From the NCBI GenBank assembly GCA_020744225.1, contig JAGMWG010000007.1, positions 310,001 to 374,000 on the forward strand: a stretch of DNA of 64,000 nucleotides. The letters run 5' to 3'. Each line of letters opens with the position of its first letter. The first letter of the stretch is position 1. The position numbers and the translations under genes are program-made. Shown one piece after another: positions 52,984 to 63,737 of the stretch. The notes beneath the pieces were generated by a model, which was not told the origin of the DNA, did no database searches, and saw only the letters and a list, made by a program, of their open reading frames with translations. Source of the DNA: Paraphoma chrysanthemicola. Taxonomy: Eukaryota > Ascomycota > Dothideomycetes > Pleosporales > Phaeosphaeriaceae.

Positions 52984-54724
52984 ATGTCGGACACGTCTGA
53001 CAACGCTGCGGCGGCATCCAGCCTATCTGATCACGAGAAGAACTGCGACTACCATGAGGACCCACGCGCTGGCTTCTGTACTGCACTAACCTACTCGAAG
53101 AAGACTCCATGCAGGAACCGTGCTAAGGTGAGTAGCGCACTTCAGACAAAGTAGACGTGCGACGAGTGCTAACATCATATTTTGTTTGCAGATACTAGAG
53201 CCTGGATATCTTCCCGTCTGCAAGATCCATGAAATACCAAAGAGCATGCGTCGAGCTGGCAGATGCCAAGCACTCGAAGAATGTGGACAACCGTGCAGTC
53301 GCCTTGCAAAGCACGAACCACCATACCATCTCTGCGAGAAACACCAGCGAGGCTCCGACACTCTGCCTTGCTACTTCATGCAAATTCCGACTGAGCTCCG
53401 CCTGATGGTGTTCAGATACCTGTTCCCGGAAGCCGAATTGTCACCCACGCTCTATAATCGCTACATTAAGGTTGCAATTCTGAAGGTCAATCGCCAGATC
53501 TACCATGAAGCATCTTCAGTTCTGTACGGCGAATGCAGGTTTGAGGCAACAGTCACTGAAAATTCTATACTTCTACAAGGGAAATCATGAAGTCGCGAGC
53601 CGTCCGCGCCAAACAAGGACAGTAGCTACGCTGTGAGTGACATGCTTTGTCAACCTGGAGTATCTCGCATTCGCAAACTCAATGTTAACCTCCTCATGGG
53701 TCGCATGTCTCGTCTCCCCAAGGCTGTTGTCAGTCATGGGATAAGCGCCGAAGAGGTCGAGCTATATACCATGCGTGACACTGTGCGCAAATTAGCTCAT
53801 GCTCTTTCTGGTCGTCAGGGTAACGAGCCAAGTGGAAGCCTGACTATCCCTAGAGCACTTACACAGCTTGTCGTCAAGCCAAGGATGTTGTTGAGGCACA
53901 GGTGGTCACCCGACGAAGCAGCAGTGGCCCTGTTCTTCGTCTTGGAGCCACTGCAGATATTACATGGGCTACAGAGTGTAGCTATCGACCACCCCGGGAT
54001 CGATTACGCATATTCGGCACCGAACCCCACCTTCATACTGAGACTGAAGGATCGTAAGCTCTACCGCAAGCTGCGAAAGCAGTGCCTGGATGCCCTCACG
54101 AAGCCGAACGCGGATTCTTTCACACTTACGACCACGGAGCGAGCGCCAACTGAGGCGCTCCAGAACGACTACCGCAAGCTTGAAGCCTTCGCTCAGCTCG
54201 TCAAAATGCAAGCTTCATCGCACCCTTGGATGAGCGGTATATTCCAGAACTTAGAGCGGCCCCTTCACCTTGCTCGTGTTGCGTATGAAAACAACGATCT
54301 CAAGATGATCAACAGTATCCAGGAAGCCATCAAGCTGCGTTGGGTGAACGCGAATCGCCAACGGCAGAAGTCGCTCCAAGTGGTGGCACACTCCATCAAC
54401 ACCATGTTTGAAGATGACACTGCCATCGAGGTTGAGGACGACAATGATGACGGTCATCCAACACCACGTGAGCGTTACCCGGATGCATTTCAATCTGATG
54501 AGATTGAGCCTTTGACGCAACCGTACTCTGCATCACAAACCAACATGTGGAAAGAGCTCAAGACAGAGGATGATGCGCCCAAGAGCGGCGAAGACGGCGT
54601 CACCGTCAAGACTCACGGAATGTGGCGAACGATTCGGAAGGGACGGAAGAAGTGGTACCGTCTGACAACACCAGCAGTCGTTCGGGAGATTCAAGCAGAC
54701 AAGACGGCTAAGTCGCAGACCTGA
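52984..54724 (+). pseudogene. F-box-like fungal protein with one in-frame stop
   Basis: Exon 52984-53127, intron of 64 bp, then an open frame from 53192 interrupted by a single TGA at 53588-53590 and continuing in the same frame to 54724 (559 codons in all). The first half has two Cys-rich stretches (CDYHEDPRAGFC, CQALEECGQPC) and a degenerate F-box/2EXR-type motif, MQIPTELRLMVFRYLFP with VNRQIYHEASSVLYGEC. The second half is helical and charged. A 54-nt intron 53539-53592 would remove the stop in frame, but its donor GTTTGA and acceptor TGAAG are poor and the excised sequence looks coding. Nonsense mutation, readthrough or sequencing error remain possible. Confidence 0.6.
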
Positions 54725-54964
54725 ATCCATGTCAGAGCTGGCCGCAAGACGTCTTGGTGATCAGCAAGATAAACGCGGAGAAAACGGCATGAGTAGAAGC
54801 TGGGTCATGCTGGTAGATCAGCTCCACACAGTCGTTGCTTCATATTAACAAACATGTACAAGAAGAATAGTATCTACAAGATCCTGATAGCCTAGCTTGA
54901 ACATAAGTCATTTTTCGAGACCCCTCCTCACCTTGCCCGTATTGGCACATGCACCGGGTTAGCC

Positions 54965-56538
54965 TCAATGCCTGGCCTCGCTTCGTTTCCTCATTCCCAC
55001 CTCAAGTGCAAGGGGCTTCCTCAAAAACCCTTCCCTTGTCTCCATCTCTCCCTGCCTCAACTCAAATTCGTACCGCCTGAACACTGTGCCAACAATAAGC
55101 GCCAGTTCCATCTCAGCCACGTTCCTACCAACACAGGCTCTCGGTCCGTAGCTGAATGGAATGAACGCTGCCTTTTGCTGCTCTGTGACCTTCTCCCACC
55201 GCTCTGGCCTGAACTCATCCGCATCCTGTCCCCAAATCTCCTTGGAATGATGGATCGTGTACGCCGGCACAGACAGCACGGTGCCTTGAGGGAAGTGATG
55301 CCCACACACATCAATCCCCGGACCCGGCGGAATTATGCGTGGCAAACCTAGCGAGGACGTCGAGTGAATACGCATCGTCTCCTTGATCACAGCGTCCAAG
55401 TACGGCAGATCCCTGACCGCCGAGAAGGTGGGTACGGCATCGATATCTGGGAGCGCTTGATCGAGTTCAGCTTGTAGTTTCTTGACGACATTCGGGTGTT
55501 TGAGACAGTGATATAGCAGAGCGCAAGACGTGTTGCTCGTGGTATCCGAGCCAGCAATCAACTGCGTCAACGCTTCGGCTGTTAGTTCCTCTTTACCCAA
55601 CTTCGCACCCGTCTCATCTCGGCCCTCCATCAAGCGTGCCAGCAGGTCCACGCGATCAGACGGCTTTTCCAGGCGCGCGTTTACACGCGCAATTGCCATG
55701 CCGGCAAGGTTTTCAATGGCCTTCATGCCCTGCGAGAAGAATGGGTCCGGGAAGTACTTTGCGTACGGCTTGATTTGCGGGAAGCAGCCGATTGTGCCTG
55801 AGACTTCGCCGCGGCGATTGAGGACCTCGATGGCTGGGGCGTAGGTGGTTTTTCCAGAGGGCTGTTTCACTTCGGCGACGTCTTGGCCTTTTTCGAGCAT
55901 GCCGAATGGAGCACCGAAGGCTAGGTCGCCGATGACGTCGAAGGCGAGATAATTGAACCTGTTGACTATAAGTATCTGTGCGGAACGTCATGGTGGGGAG
56001 TTTGGTGATAGACGTACCAGTGCAGAGCGTCCATTTGGTACCAGTCACCCTTCTTCTCGTTGGCGCGGATATCCCATTGCTTCTGCAGCTCTTCGAGGTT
56101 GTGGTGGATATACTGCTCGAACTGGCCTACGTTCTTTGCACTAAACGTGTGGCTCACAGTCTTCCTCTTCCTCGTGTGCTCGGCGCGATCTCGCGTGTTG
56201 AACAAGCCGCGACGAATGCTCACAAACGCATCGTAGTACTCGCTCTTGAGGAAGCCGTTGCCGTGGCCATAGATGATTGGGATTGCGTCGGCGTCCGCAA
56301 TACTAACATGGTGTGGTTGGATGCGTACTAGTTTGCCTAATTTGGCGTGCGCGGCGTGGACTGCGAGATATCGCTTCCCGCGACGACATTGTGCGAGGAG
56401 CCAGAGGTTTGTCCAGGCTGCAGGGAAAGGTGCGGGAATGGATCGAATTTGCTGATTGCGGATATATGGGAGGACGTAGAAGAGAACGGGAAGAAGAAGA
56501 AGGGTGTACGGCGTGAGCAGATACTCCGTTATCGACAT
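54965..56538 (-). CDS. CYP53-family cytochrome P450 (benzoate 4-hydroxylase-like)
   Basis: ER-anchored P450 that para-hydroxylates benzoate and related aromatics, detoxifying plant compounds and feeding the beta-ketoadipate pathway. Exons 56018-56538 and 54965-55958 (504 aa), intron of 59 bp. N-terminal anchor YLLTPYTLLLLPVLFYVLPY. CYP53 features: GKLVRIQPHHVSIAD, YGHGNGFLKSEYYDAFVSI, FNTRDRAEHTRKRKTVSHTF, DVIGDLAFGAPFGML. P450 motifs: I-helix AGSDTTSNT, ETMRIHS (ExxR), FRPERW and the haem loop FSYGPRACVGRN with ligand Cys near residue 448. Family assignment is by recognition of the conserved N-terminal half; substrate is inferred. Confidence 0.88.
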
Positions 56539-58003
56539 GGTGGGTGGTCGCAGGATGCGAAGTTGTTAGTGGAGTTGCTCTTGTCCTGTGCCGCTGTCGG
56601 ATGAAAGCTCTCGAGGTGATGTCGTGAATAACTGCGTCAAGCCTCAGTCCAGCTTTCGTCTTGATCCTGCAAACCAGAAAGGCAGACAATACAGTCCTTA
56701 TATCTTTTTCCTTCAACGTCTGGGCCGCATGCGTCTTGTCCAGATTCCTCCAGCCCATCCGACGCGCCCTCAAGACCCTCCTAACGTCAGACCTGTGGGA
56801 TGCGTCGCCATCATCGCCCAATTGACCAATCAGAGGAGCGGCGATGTGCAGTTACGAAGCCGAGTTGAAGCTCCGAGTGCCCACAAAGCTGGGCGCGTGT
56901 GACCCCGCAATCGCCAGCACCCCGAGTTTCCCCCGCAAGCCCTTCGGCTCTGGGATGCATGAGGCTGACTTGGCATAGTCACGGGTAGCGTCTTGATTAG
57001 GCTGTCTCTTCGTCCGAGCCATGTGCGGTGCTGAACAACTTAAACAGACTTGCATTCCCGATTGCATCTCCCGTGGTTTATGCTGGGACAGGCCCTGTGG
57101 ACATACTGGGCGCCAGCGAGAGTGAGTCGCTGAGAAGTGCGCTGGTTTGATTACTAACCTTCAGTAAAAATTGTAGCTCCATGTGGGAAGGTGGGGGTGC
57201 AGAGAGTGATACAGGTGCTTCAAACGCCGCGGAAACTATCTAGGAGAAACTCGTACAAAGGGCAAAGACAAAAGAGGAGGCTCTGAAAAACGCTGCGGCG
57301 GAGTACATTGAAAGTACAACGTGGAGGTCTTCAGCATGCTCAACTCCCTACGACCCGAAAATCGAGAGATCCGCCGAGTCAGGCAAATATATTGAAAACG
57401 GTGCAATAACCAACACCGAAGCATACTTACCTAGCTAGGTAATCTACCAAACCATGCTGTGAAGGAAATTGGTATACTCGGCTCAACACGAAAAGGACAC
57501 AGAGATGCAATTTGCTTAATAAGTGAACTTTGTTCAGGGTGGTGTTAATGATGTGTTTTCAGTCACCAAGTTCGGTCCGACTATTTCTTTAAGGCGAATG
57601 TGCAGCGGAGAGGTCTTCATCTCAAGTCTGTTCTTGACCAGTACGAGCAATAACTTACCAAGTAGATGTAGAAAAGCGACATATTATTCATCTCACTGCT
57701 CGAAGCGAAGACGTAAAAATTCGAGTGTTCAGGGGGAAGGGTATTCACATTCCATCCACATCCACACACCAAAAGGTCCCCTAGCCTATCCTATCCTATC
57801 TCAAACCAAAGAAACACATCTTCCTCCTGCGTACTCTTCAGTCTCTTCGTATGCATCGCAGTCGCTTATTACCAATAATGCTCATCATCGCGCTTACTCC
57901 GTGGTATCATGCCAGCAGCACATCACTGCTTCTCGGTATCCCTCCGCACTGCCATACTCGTATTCCATGCATGTACGTGCCGTCTGCCTCGCCGCATCTG
58001 TCT
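56539..58003. other. Intergenic region
   Basis: 1.5 kb holding the CYP53 promoter and the 3' region of erdS. No coding frame is convincing. A short run of CCTAT repeats is at about 57782-57801. Confidence 0.45.
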
Positions 58004-61000
58004 CTAATTATCATCCTCGTCGCTGAAGAAGTTCAAAATCGCCTTGACCGCCAACGGCCCCAGTCCGTGCGGCGGGTAGCAGATGTAGCTTGGGTCGTCG
58101 ATTGCACCCAGCTTTTCACGGAACTCGGTCTTGTTGGTAAGCTTGAGCTCTGTCGCGATTGCGTGGTATGCGCGGCTGAGCACCTTGACGCGCGTGCCCT
58201 TGACGTTGTGTCCGGGCGTGAACTTAGAGCTGGCACCACCACCGAATGTGACGGTTGTCGCGCCGCTTGCGCCTACCATCTTAAGGGCATGGGTGACAAT
58301 GTGCTCGATGGAGCCCGACGGCGCGTTGGGGAAGTCAAGCGAGTACTTGACTTGCCAGCCGTGGTCTGGTGATAGCTGTGCCATTGCGACAAAAGCGCAG
58401 ATGACGCCATCAGGCGTGTATGCGACGTGGTACTGACGATGCTCTTCGTCTTGCCATGGGTGAATGTTAGTCAGATGGACTTGCTTGCCCTTGCGGTTCT
58501 TCAGCCAATCCTCGACACGAGCGTCCACCTTCTGCTTCACATCCGCTGGTGGCGGCGAGCCAAGCTCATAATCGGTGATCTTGACACCCTCCTTCTCCGC
58601 GTGGCGGATCTTGCGCTGTACATCACCGTCCTTCTCAGCAGGGTTGTGAACGGGGTCGACACGCTGCTCGCCTGTCACGGAGAATGTTCGCCAGTTGAAC
58701 TTGGTGGCCAAGACTTCCTCTACTGTGGCGCCCACGAGAAGCCAAAGAGGCTTGAGGTTACGATCTTTCTTGATGTACTTGAGGTACGCAGCCATAGTCT
58801 TCAGGTATTGTGACTGGTGACAAAGTGGGTCGCCAACTGTGATAGCGAAACCATCTTGAGGCACGAAACCGACAGCAGCACCCGTGTGCTCGTCGCGCCA
58901 GATCTCTGTGCGTGGCTCCAACCAGGAAGTGTTTGTGGCATCACCGTAGTTGGCAATGAGCTTCTCAACGGGCTGGAACTCGATTTTGGCCAGAGCGCGG
59001 TCTTGACCTTCCCACGGAGGGTGCATTGTGCTTGCTTCAGGATGACGCAGCTGTTTTATCACCGGCTTCTCCGGCAGACTCTTTGGATCCCGAGGGAACA
59101 TGGATGCATGACGAATGTTTCCAAGGCTCATCATGAGCATGAGAATGCGCTCCAGACCGATACCACCGCCACCGTGTGGTGGAGCTCCCCACTGGAATCC
59201 TTGTATGTACTCCTCCATGGTCTGGGGGTCGACCTTAAGCCTGCGCATCTTCTCGAGAAGCATATCGGCGTCATGAATACGTTGCCCACCACTCAGGATT
59301 TCTTGCCCGCGGCAAAAGATATCGAACGAGTTTGTGACGTTCGGGTTATTCGGGTCTGGCATGGCGTAGAAGGGTCGAGCGTTGACGGGAAACTTGTCTA
59401 GAATGTAGTAGTCGGTACCGAGCTTCTGCTTGATGACGCGACCGAGTTGCACCTCATCCCTGGTGCCGAGATCCTCATTCTCATCCAGCGGCTTACCGTT
59501 CTCGTCTGTCCAGCCCGTCTCATTAAGCATTCGCACGGCCTCAGCAAAGGGTAAAACTGGTGTCTCATCTAGCCAAACAAGATCCTCGTGAGGAAAGTGC
59601 TTCTTGATGACCTCAATCTCAGGGCGGTAGCGATCGTAGATGCCCTTGAAGATGGCTTTGAACGTGCGGTCGAGAACGCGAAGGACTTCGTGGTAGTGCT
59701 CGTCAATCTGCATCTCGAGATCGAGACCCGTGTATTCGGTCAAATGGCGGTAGGTGTTACTGTTCTCAGCACGGAAGACCGCACCGATTTCGTAGACCTT
59801 GCCAAAATCTGCGGAAATGGCCATCTGTTTCGCCAACTGCGGACTCTGTGCGAGGAAGGCACCGCGACCAAAGTAGTCGATCTTGAAGACACTGGCACCG
59901 GACTCGGTGGCACCACCCTGCAGCTTGGGCGTGTGAATCTCAATGAAGCCTTCCGAGTCTAGTTGTGTACGGAACAGGTTGCAGATGCCAGATTGGATAC
60001 GGAAGATACCCTGCGATGCAGTTGTGCGCAAGTCAATGACACGGTTGTTGAGGCGCGTCCGATCTGAGATCTTGACGCGATGTTGTCCCTCCTTGTGCTC
60101 GCCAGCCTTTGCAATCTCAGCGTCGACGTCAGCCTGAGAGACTTCGGCCTCGTTGACGTTGAAGGGCAGATGCTCGGTCACGGCAGCCTCGACATGCATG
60201 GCGTGGACAGAGACTTCGACGTCGTGGATGGTGGCACCGAGAACCTCGCCCTGTTTCGCCTTGGGTTCCTGAAGGATGCCACGGACCAAGACCACGGTCT
60301 CGGCATCTAGATGTTCGGCCCAATATAGCATGTACTTGGAGATGTCGGCATGTTCTAGCAGGACACCTTGTATGGTAACGAGCTGCTGGCGGAACATGAA
60401 GAAGACGAACTTAGAGCTCATCTTCCGCAAATGGTGAATACGCGCACGGAATACGACCTCCTTTCCGACGTCCTTTGCAGAGAAGTCCTGGATTTTCATA
60501 CGCGGCTCGTGTTTCCACTCGCCAGCATAGGAGTTCGCATGGAAGCTGCCATATTTGGCCTTCTGTTCTGGCGTGAGCTCGGCCTCGGCCTGCTCCTCCA
60601 TCTCCTTCCGCCGGCGCTCGAGCTCCTTCTCCTTCTCGAGGTTCTGCTTGAAGCGCTCCTCCTGCTGAGCCTGTCGCTCGTGTTTCCGGAGCTGATTCTT
60701 GGACATGGGCTCGCCCTCGCGGTTGAGCGGGAGGCCCTCATCGCTCGACGAGTTCTCACCCCCAATGTGAAGCTTCTCCTTGACGGCGCGAATGGGGCTG
60801 TGGGTGGAGAGCGAGCCGGAGCGGTGGTGGTTGTTGCTCTTGCCCGTGCCAGAGCGATTGGGGCTATCGGTGCGGCGGCTGAGGAGGCCTGTCAACGAAT
60901 GACGTGGACCTTGGTCAATGCTAGTCCTGCTCTCGGTAGGAGAGGTGACCTCGCTGCGCTTGAGTTCGCCGCTAGCTCTATGGCTGAAGATACCAGAGGA

Positions 61001-61147
61001 GCGCGGGGCTGCACCGGGCGACTGGGTCCTGAGAGTCGTGCCATTGGTAGCGCCCGTGGTGGGCGTCTTGGTGCTCTCGTCGTCTGAGGCCGGATTGCTG
61101 TGGGACCCCGTCTTGAGCTTGTTCAGGGCCTTCTTGAGAGAACCCAT
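58004..61147 (-). CDS. erdS: Ergosteryl-3-beta-O-aspartate synthase: AspRS-DUF2156 fusion
   Basis: Bifunctional enzyme known in many fungi: the AspRS half charges tRNA-Asp and the DUF2156 half transfers Asp from it to the 3-beta-OH of ergosterol, giving Erg-Asp. Single exon, 1047 aa. Residues 1-140 are a Ser/Thr/Pro-rich, basic extension; a Glu/Lys/Arg helix (ERFKQNLEKEKELERRRKEM) follows. OB-fold from about 225; class II core about 380-680 with motif 2 in VFRAENSNTYRHLTEYTG and motif 3 in GGGGIGLERILML. DUF2156, a GNAT-like fold, occupies about 720-1047 (TGAAVGFVPQDGFAITVGDP, VTHALKMVGASGATTVTFGG, FREKLGAIDDPSYICYPP). A separate housekeeping AspRS is expected elsewhere in the genome. Confidence 0.93.
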   Translation of the reverse strand: MGSLKKALNKLKTGSHSNPASDDESTKTPTTGATNGTTLRTQSPGAAPRSSGIFSHRASGELKRSEVTSPTESRTSIDQGPRHSLTGLLSRRTDSPNRSGTGKSNNHHRSGSLSTHSPIRAVKEKLHIGGENSSSDEGLPLNREGEPMSKNQLRKHERQAQQEERFKQNLEKEKELERRRKEMEEQAEAELTPEQKAKYGSFHANSYAGEWKHEPRMKIQDFSAKDVGKEVVFRARIHHLRKMSSKFVFFMFRQQLVTIQGVLLEHADISKYMLYWAEHLDAETVVLVRGILQEPKAKQGEVLGATIHDVEVSVHAMHVEAAVTEHLPFNVNEAEVSQADVDAEIAKAGEHKEGQHRVKISDRTRLNNRVIDLRTTASQGIFRIQSGICNLFRTQLDSEGFIEIHTPKLQGGATESGASVFKIDYFGRGAFLAQSPQLAKQMAISADFGKVYEIGAVFRAENSNTYRHLTEYTGLDLEMQIDEHYHEVLRVLDRTFKAIFKGIYDRYRPEIEVIKKHFPHEDLVWLDETPVLPFAEAVRMLNETGWTDENGKPLDENEDLGTRDEVQLGRVIKQKLGTDYYILDKFPVNARPFYAMPDPNNPNVTNSFDIFCRGQEILSGGQRIHDADMLLEKMRRLKVDPQTMEEYIQGFQWGAPPHGGGGIGLERILMLMMSLGNIRHASMFPRDPKSLPEKPVIKQLRHPEASTMHPPWEGQDRALAKIEFQPVEKLIANYGDATNTSWLEPRTEIWRDEHTGAAVGFVPQDGFAITVGDPLCHQSQYLKTMAAYLKYIKKDRNLKPLWLLVGATVEEVLATKFNWRTFSVTGEQRVDPVHNPAEKDGDVQRKIRHAEKEGVKITDYELGSPPPADVKQKVDARVEDWLKNRKGKQVHLTNIHPWQDEEHRQYHVAYTPDGVICAFVAMAQLSPDHGWQVKYSLDFPNAPSGSIEHIVTHALKMVGASGATTVTFGGGASSKFTPGHNVKGTRVKVLSRAYHAIATELKLTNKTEFREKLGAIDDPSYICYPPHGLGPLAVKAILNFFSDEDDN

Positions 61148-62259
61148 GGCTGCGGTGGTGGTGGTGCGAAAGCTGTGCCCAAGTGCGTATGATTAGACTA
61201 TCAGGCGCAGAGCGGGGCAAGCCGACGCGAAGAGCGGTAACTAGGAGGTTAGGGATGTTGTGAGAAAACAGATAACCAGGGAAAGTAAGATGTTTGGCGC
61301 GCTGAGTCCACGGGATGACAACGGGCTCAAGTACGGAAGCGCCGGCAGCAGCGTCGTCGTTCCGGGTCGGTCCTAGAAACGATACCGCGTTTGGCCTGCG
61401 AGGTATGACGTCGGCCGCACTTAGCGAGCGCGCTGTCTGAAAACGTTCAAGCTTTTCTTAGGGTAGGCCCGATTGCATATGTTTTTTTGATCGCGCACTG
61501 GACGTGTTATCAGTTCGACGTCAGTGGTAGTGCAGCAGTAAGGGAGAGTGCGCCTGGACTGGACCTGTGGGAGAAATTCGAATCGAGCAGCCAGCCAGCA
61601 GCGACGGCGGGGTCTCTGCCCTTTTGTCTCCCGGCGGCCACAGGGCTCCTGATCGCTTCCATGCAGCCCTCTGTGCTCTGGGTTCGCGGTTGGCCCTTTT
61701 CGAGACGCCGTTGTTGCTGACACAGCTGCTTTGTGTACTAGTCTTGCCGTATGCGGCAGAGTTCATGAGCATGTAATCACAGAAGCATTTTGAAGCTTTC
61801 TCAAGCCATGCTGACAGGCCGCGGCCAGCTCACCGTGGCCAGAACAAAGCCTTTCACGGGCATGGCTGACATGCACTATTATCAGTCATGCATCTGAACC
61901 CGCAGCTTTTACTGAACATTTTGCGAGCGTGAAGAGCCGATGCTGACCCTCGCATGAGTAAGAGCAACCTTCTGGGCGCCCACTTCCTTGCTCGTCGTCC
62001 CAGCCAGTCCTCTGCCCCGCCACACCTTCACATGGCATTTACGAATAGCATGCGGGTGATGAGTTGCGCCATAGCGGGACCCAGCCTGTGGCAACCATGG
62101 TCGCAGCCTGTAAACATGAGGGATCTTCACATTCATTATGCGCTCGCTCATACTTTCGTCATCGCAATCTCACATTTCAGGTACCACGCACGCGCTGTCC
62201 TTGCTGTTGGTCTCCATCGACCGATTGCCTGAGCTCGCCTGAGCTCGCCTGACCTGCCA
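61148..62259. other. Intergenic region
   Basis: Promoter of erdS and 3' region of the DUF4243 gene; no supported gene. A 10-bp tandem repeat occurs at 62231-62250. Confidence 0.45.
62231..62250. repeat. 10-bp tandem repeat, two copies
   Basis: GAGCTCGCCT twice, just beyond the stop codon of the DUF4243 gene. Short and probably neutral. Confidence 0.8.
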
Positions 62260-63737
62260 TTATTGTTTCGCGGGATACGCCAAATTCGCTGCATCCTCCT
62301 CCGTACCAAAACCTCCCCATTGCTCGAACTCGTCCGCAAACTTGATTGCTGCATTCCTGTAGTACTTGTTCTCGTCGCCCCAGGTTTCAGCGCAGACCTT
62401 TAGGGACCGTAGGGCTACACACATCAGCTCGTGACATTGATCCAAGCCAGTTAGGCACTCACCCTTGACATAATGTGCGTCCTTCGAATGTGGCCCATCA
62501 AGCGCATTGTGGACTACGTGCTTCCAGTCTCGCCCTTTGACGTCGTACTCCTCGATTTTAATTGATAAATCCAACCGCGGTCGTGTTTGCGCAATGTACA
62601 CCGCTAGAGTAAAAAGCCACCACTGCCTGAGCAGGTTTATGTGAAACTTGGCTGGAACCAATGGTAGTAGGATGCGTATCGCATGGCTTGATGTCAGGAT
62701 GTGCACGAAGAAAAAGTCGAATCGACCCTTCGCTGGTGGTGGTGTGTCCACCAAGATCGCGGCAGCGATTTGTTGTGCCTCTTGGAACTGTTCTGTTGGC
62801 TTGGTGATCTCCCACTCGTTCCAGTACTCCAGAAAGGCTTCCTCGCGCTCCTCCAGCACCTTGGATATGTCGCCGCTTCCATGCTCGTACAACCCATCGA
62901 ACCGCTTGTCTTCCCGGACCTTGTGAAGCAACCCGCGGAGACTAGTGATGTCTCTGTCTCCGCGGCGGAGGCTAGGTTTTGTGTATTTCGGATCGTCGAT
63001 GTATTTGTGTAGGGGGCTGTAGAAGCATGCACCTAGTGCTAAGGCTTCGATTGCAACGGTGTTGGACTCAAGTTCGTATCCGTAGCCTAGGTGTATAAGA
63101 GGATGGGCAACTACGCATCATTAGTACTGCTTCTCATACTCGTCAGACAAACGCACGCCCTGAGATCAGTCCGTTGATGAGTGGCTCCTTGCCTCCGAGG
63201 AGATACTCATCAAGCAAGTCCTGTATGTTGTACCGCTTCAAGACGAGTTGGTCCTCGAAGAAGTCGACGAATGCCCGCTGGTACCTAACTCAATTAGCAG
63301 AGCCTACGCATCCATTGGAGCCTCCATACTCTCTTTTGCCAAGGAAATCCCTCCAGTCATCCCTCGAGATCTCCCCTGGGGCATCCTTCCACGGCTCTAA
63401 TTGTTCCGCTTCCTTCTCATATATGTCGTTGAGATGCTCTGCAGTGCCTCCCAAGATGAAGGCCGATCCAAGGATCTACAACCCAAGCTTAGCTAGCTAC
63501 AGCCGTTACAGCATTGGAGCAGCATACGTGCGGTGTATGGTTGTGGAAGCGCAAGTCGTGGTATATGATGGAGTAGTTCGCATGGTTCGCTTTGAGGAGG
63601 TGCTTCAGCGTTCGCGGTCGCTTCTCGGCTGCCGTTTCGATGTCGTGAATCTGTACAGTTGGTATGTCGACTTTCGGATAGCTGCCGCCTCCCACACGCA
63701 AAAACGACGGTATCGAGACTTTCGGTAGACTGAACAT
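62260..63737 (-). CDS. Questin oxidase-like protein (DUF4243, AflY/GedK family)
   Basis: Family includes questin oxidase (GedK) and AflY, cofactor-poor Baeyer-Villiger-type oxygenases that open anthraquinone rings; many members lie outside clusters with unknown substrates. Five exons: 63528-63737, 63330-63475, 63157-63284, 62463-63110, 62260-62414 (428 aa); introns 46-52 bp, phases agree. Motifs: LKHLLKANHANYSIIYHDL, HNHTPH, ILGSAFILGGTAEHLNDIY, NGLISGLAHPLIHLGYGYEL with conserved His residues, DFFFVHILTSSHAIRILLP, and LRQWWLFTLAVYIAQTRP. The last intron (48 bp) is a multiple of three without a stop. No polyketide synthase or other cluster gene is visible in the window. Confidence 0.87.
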
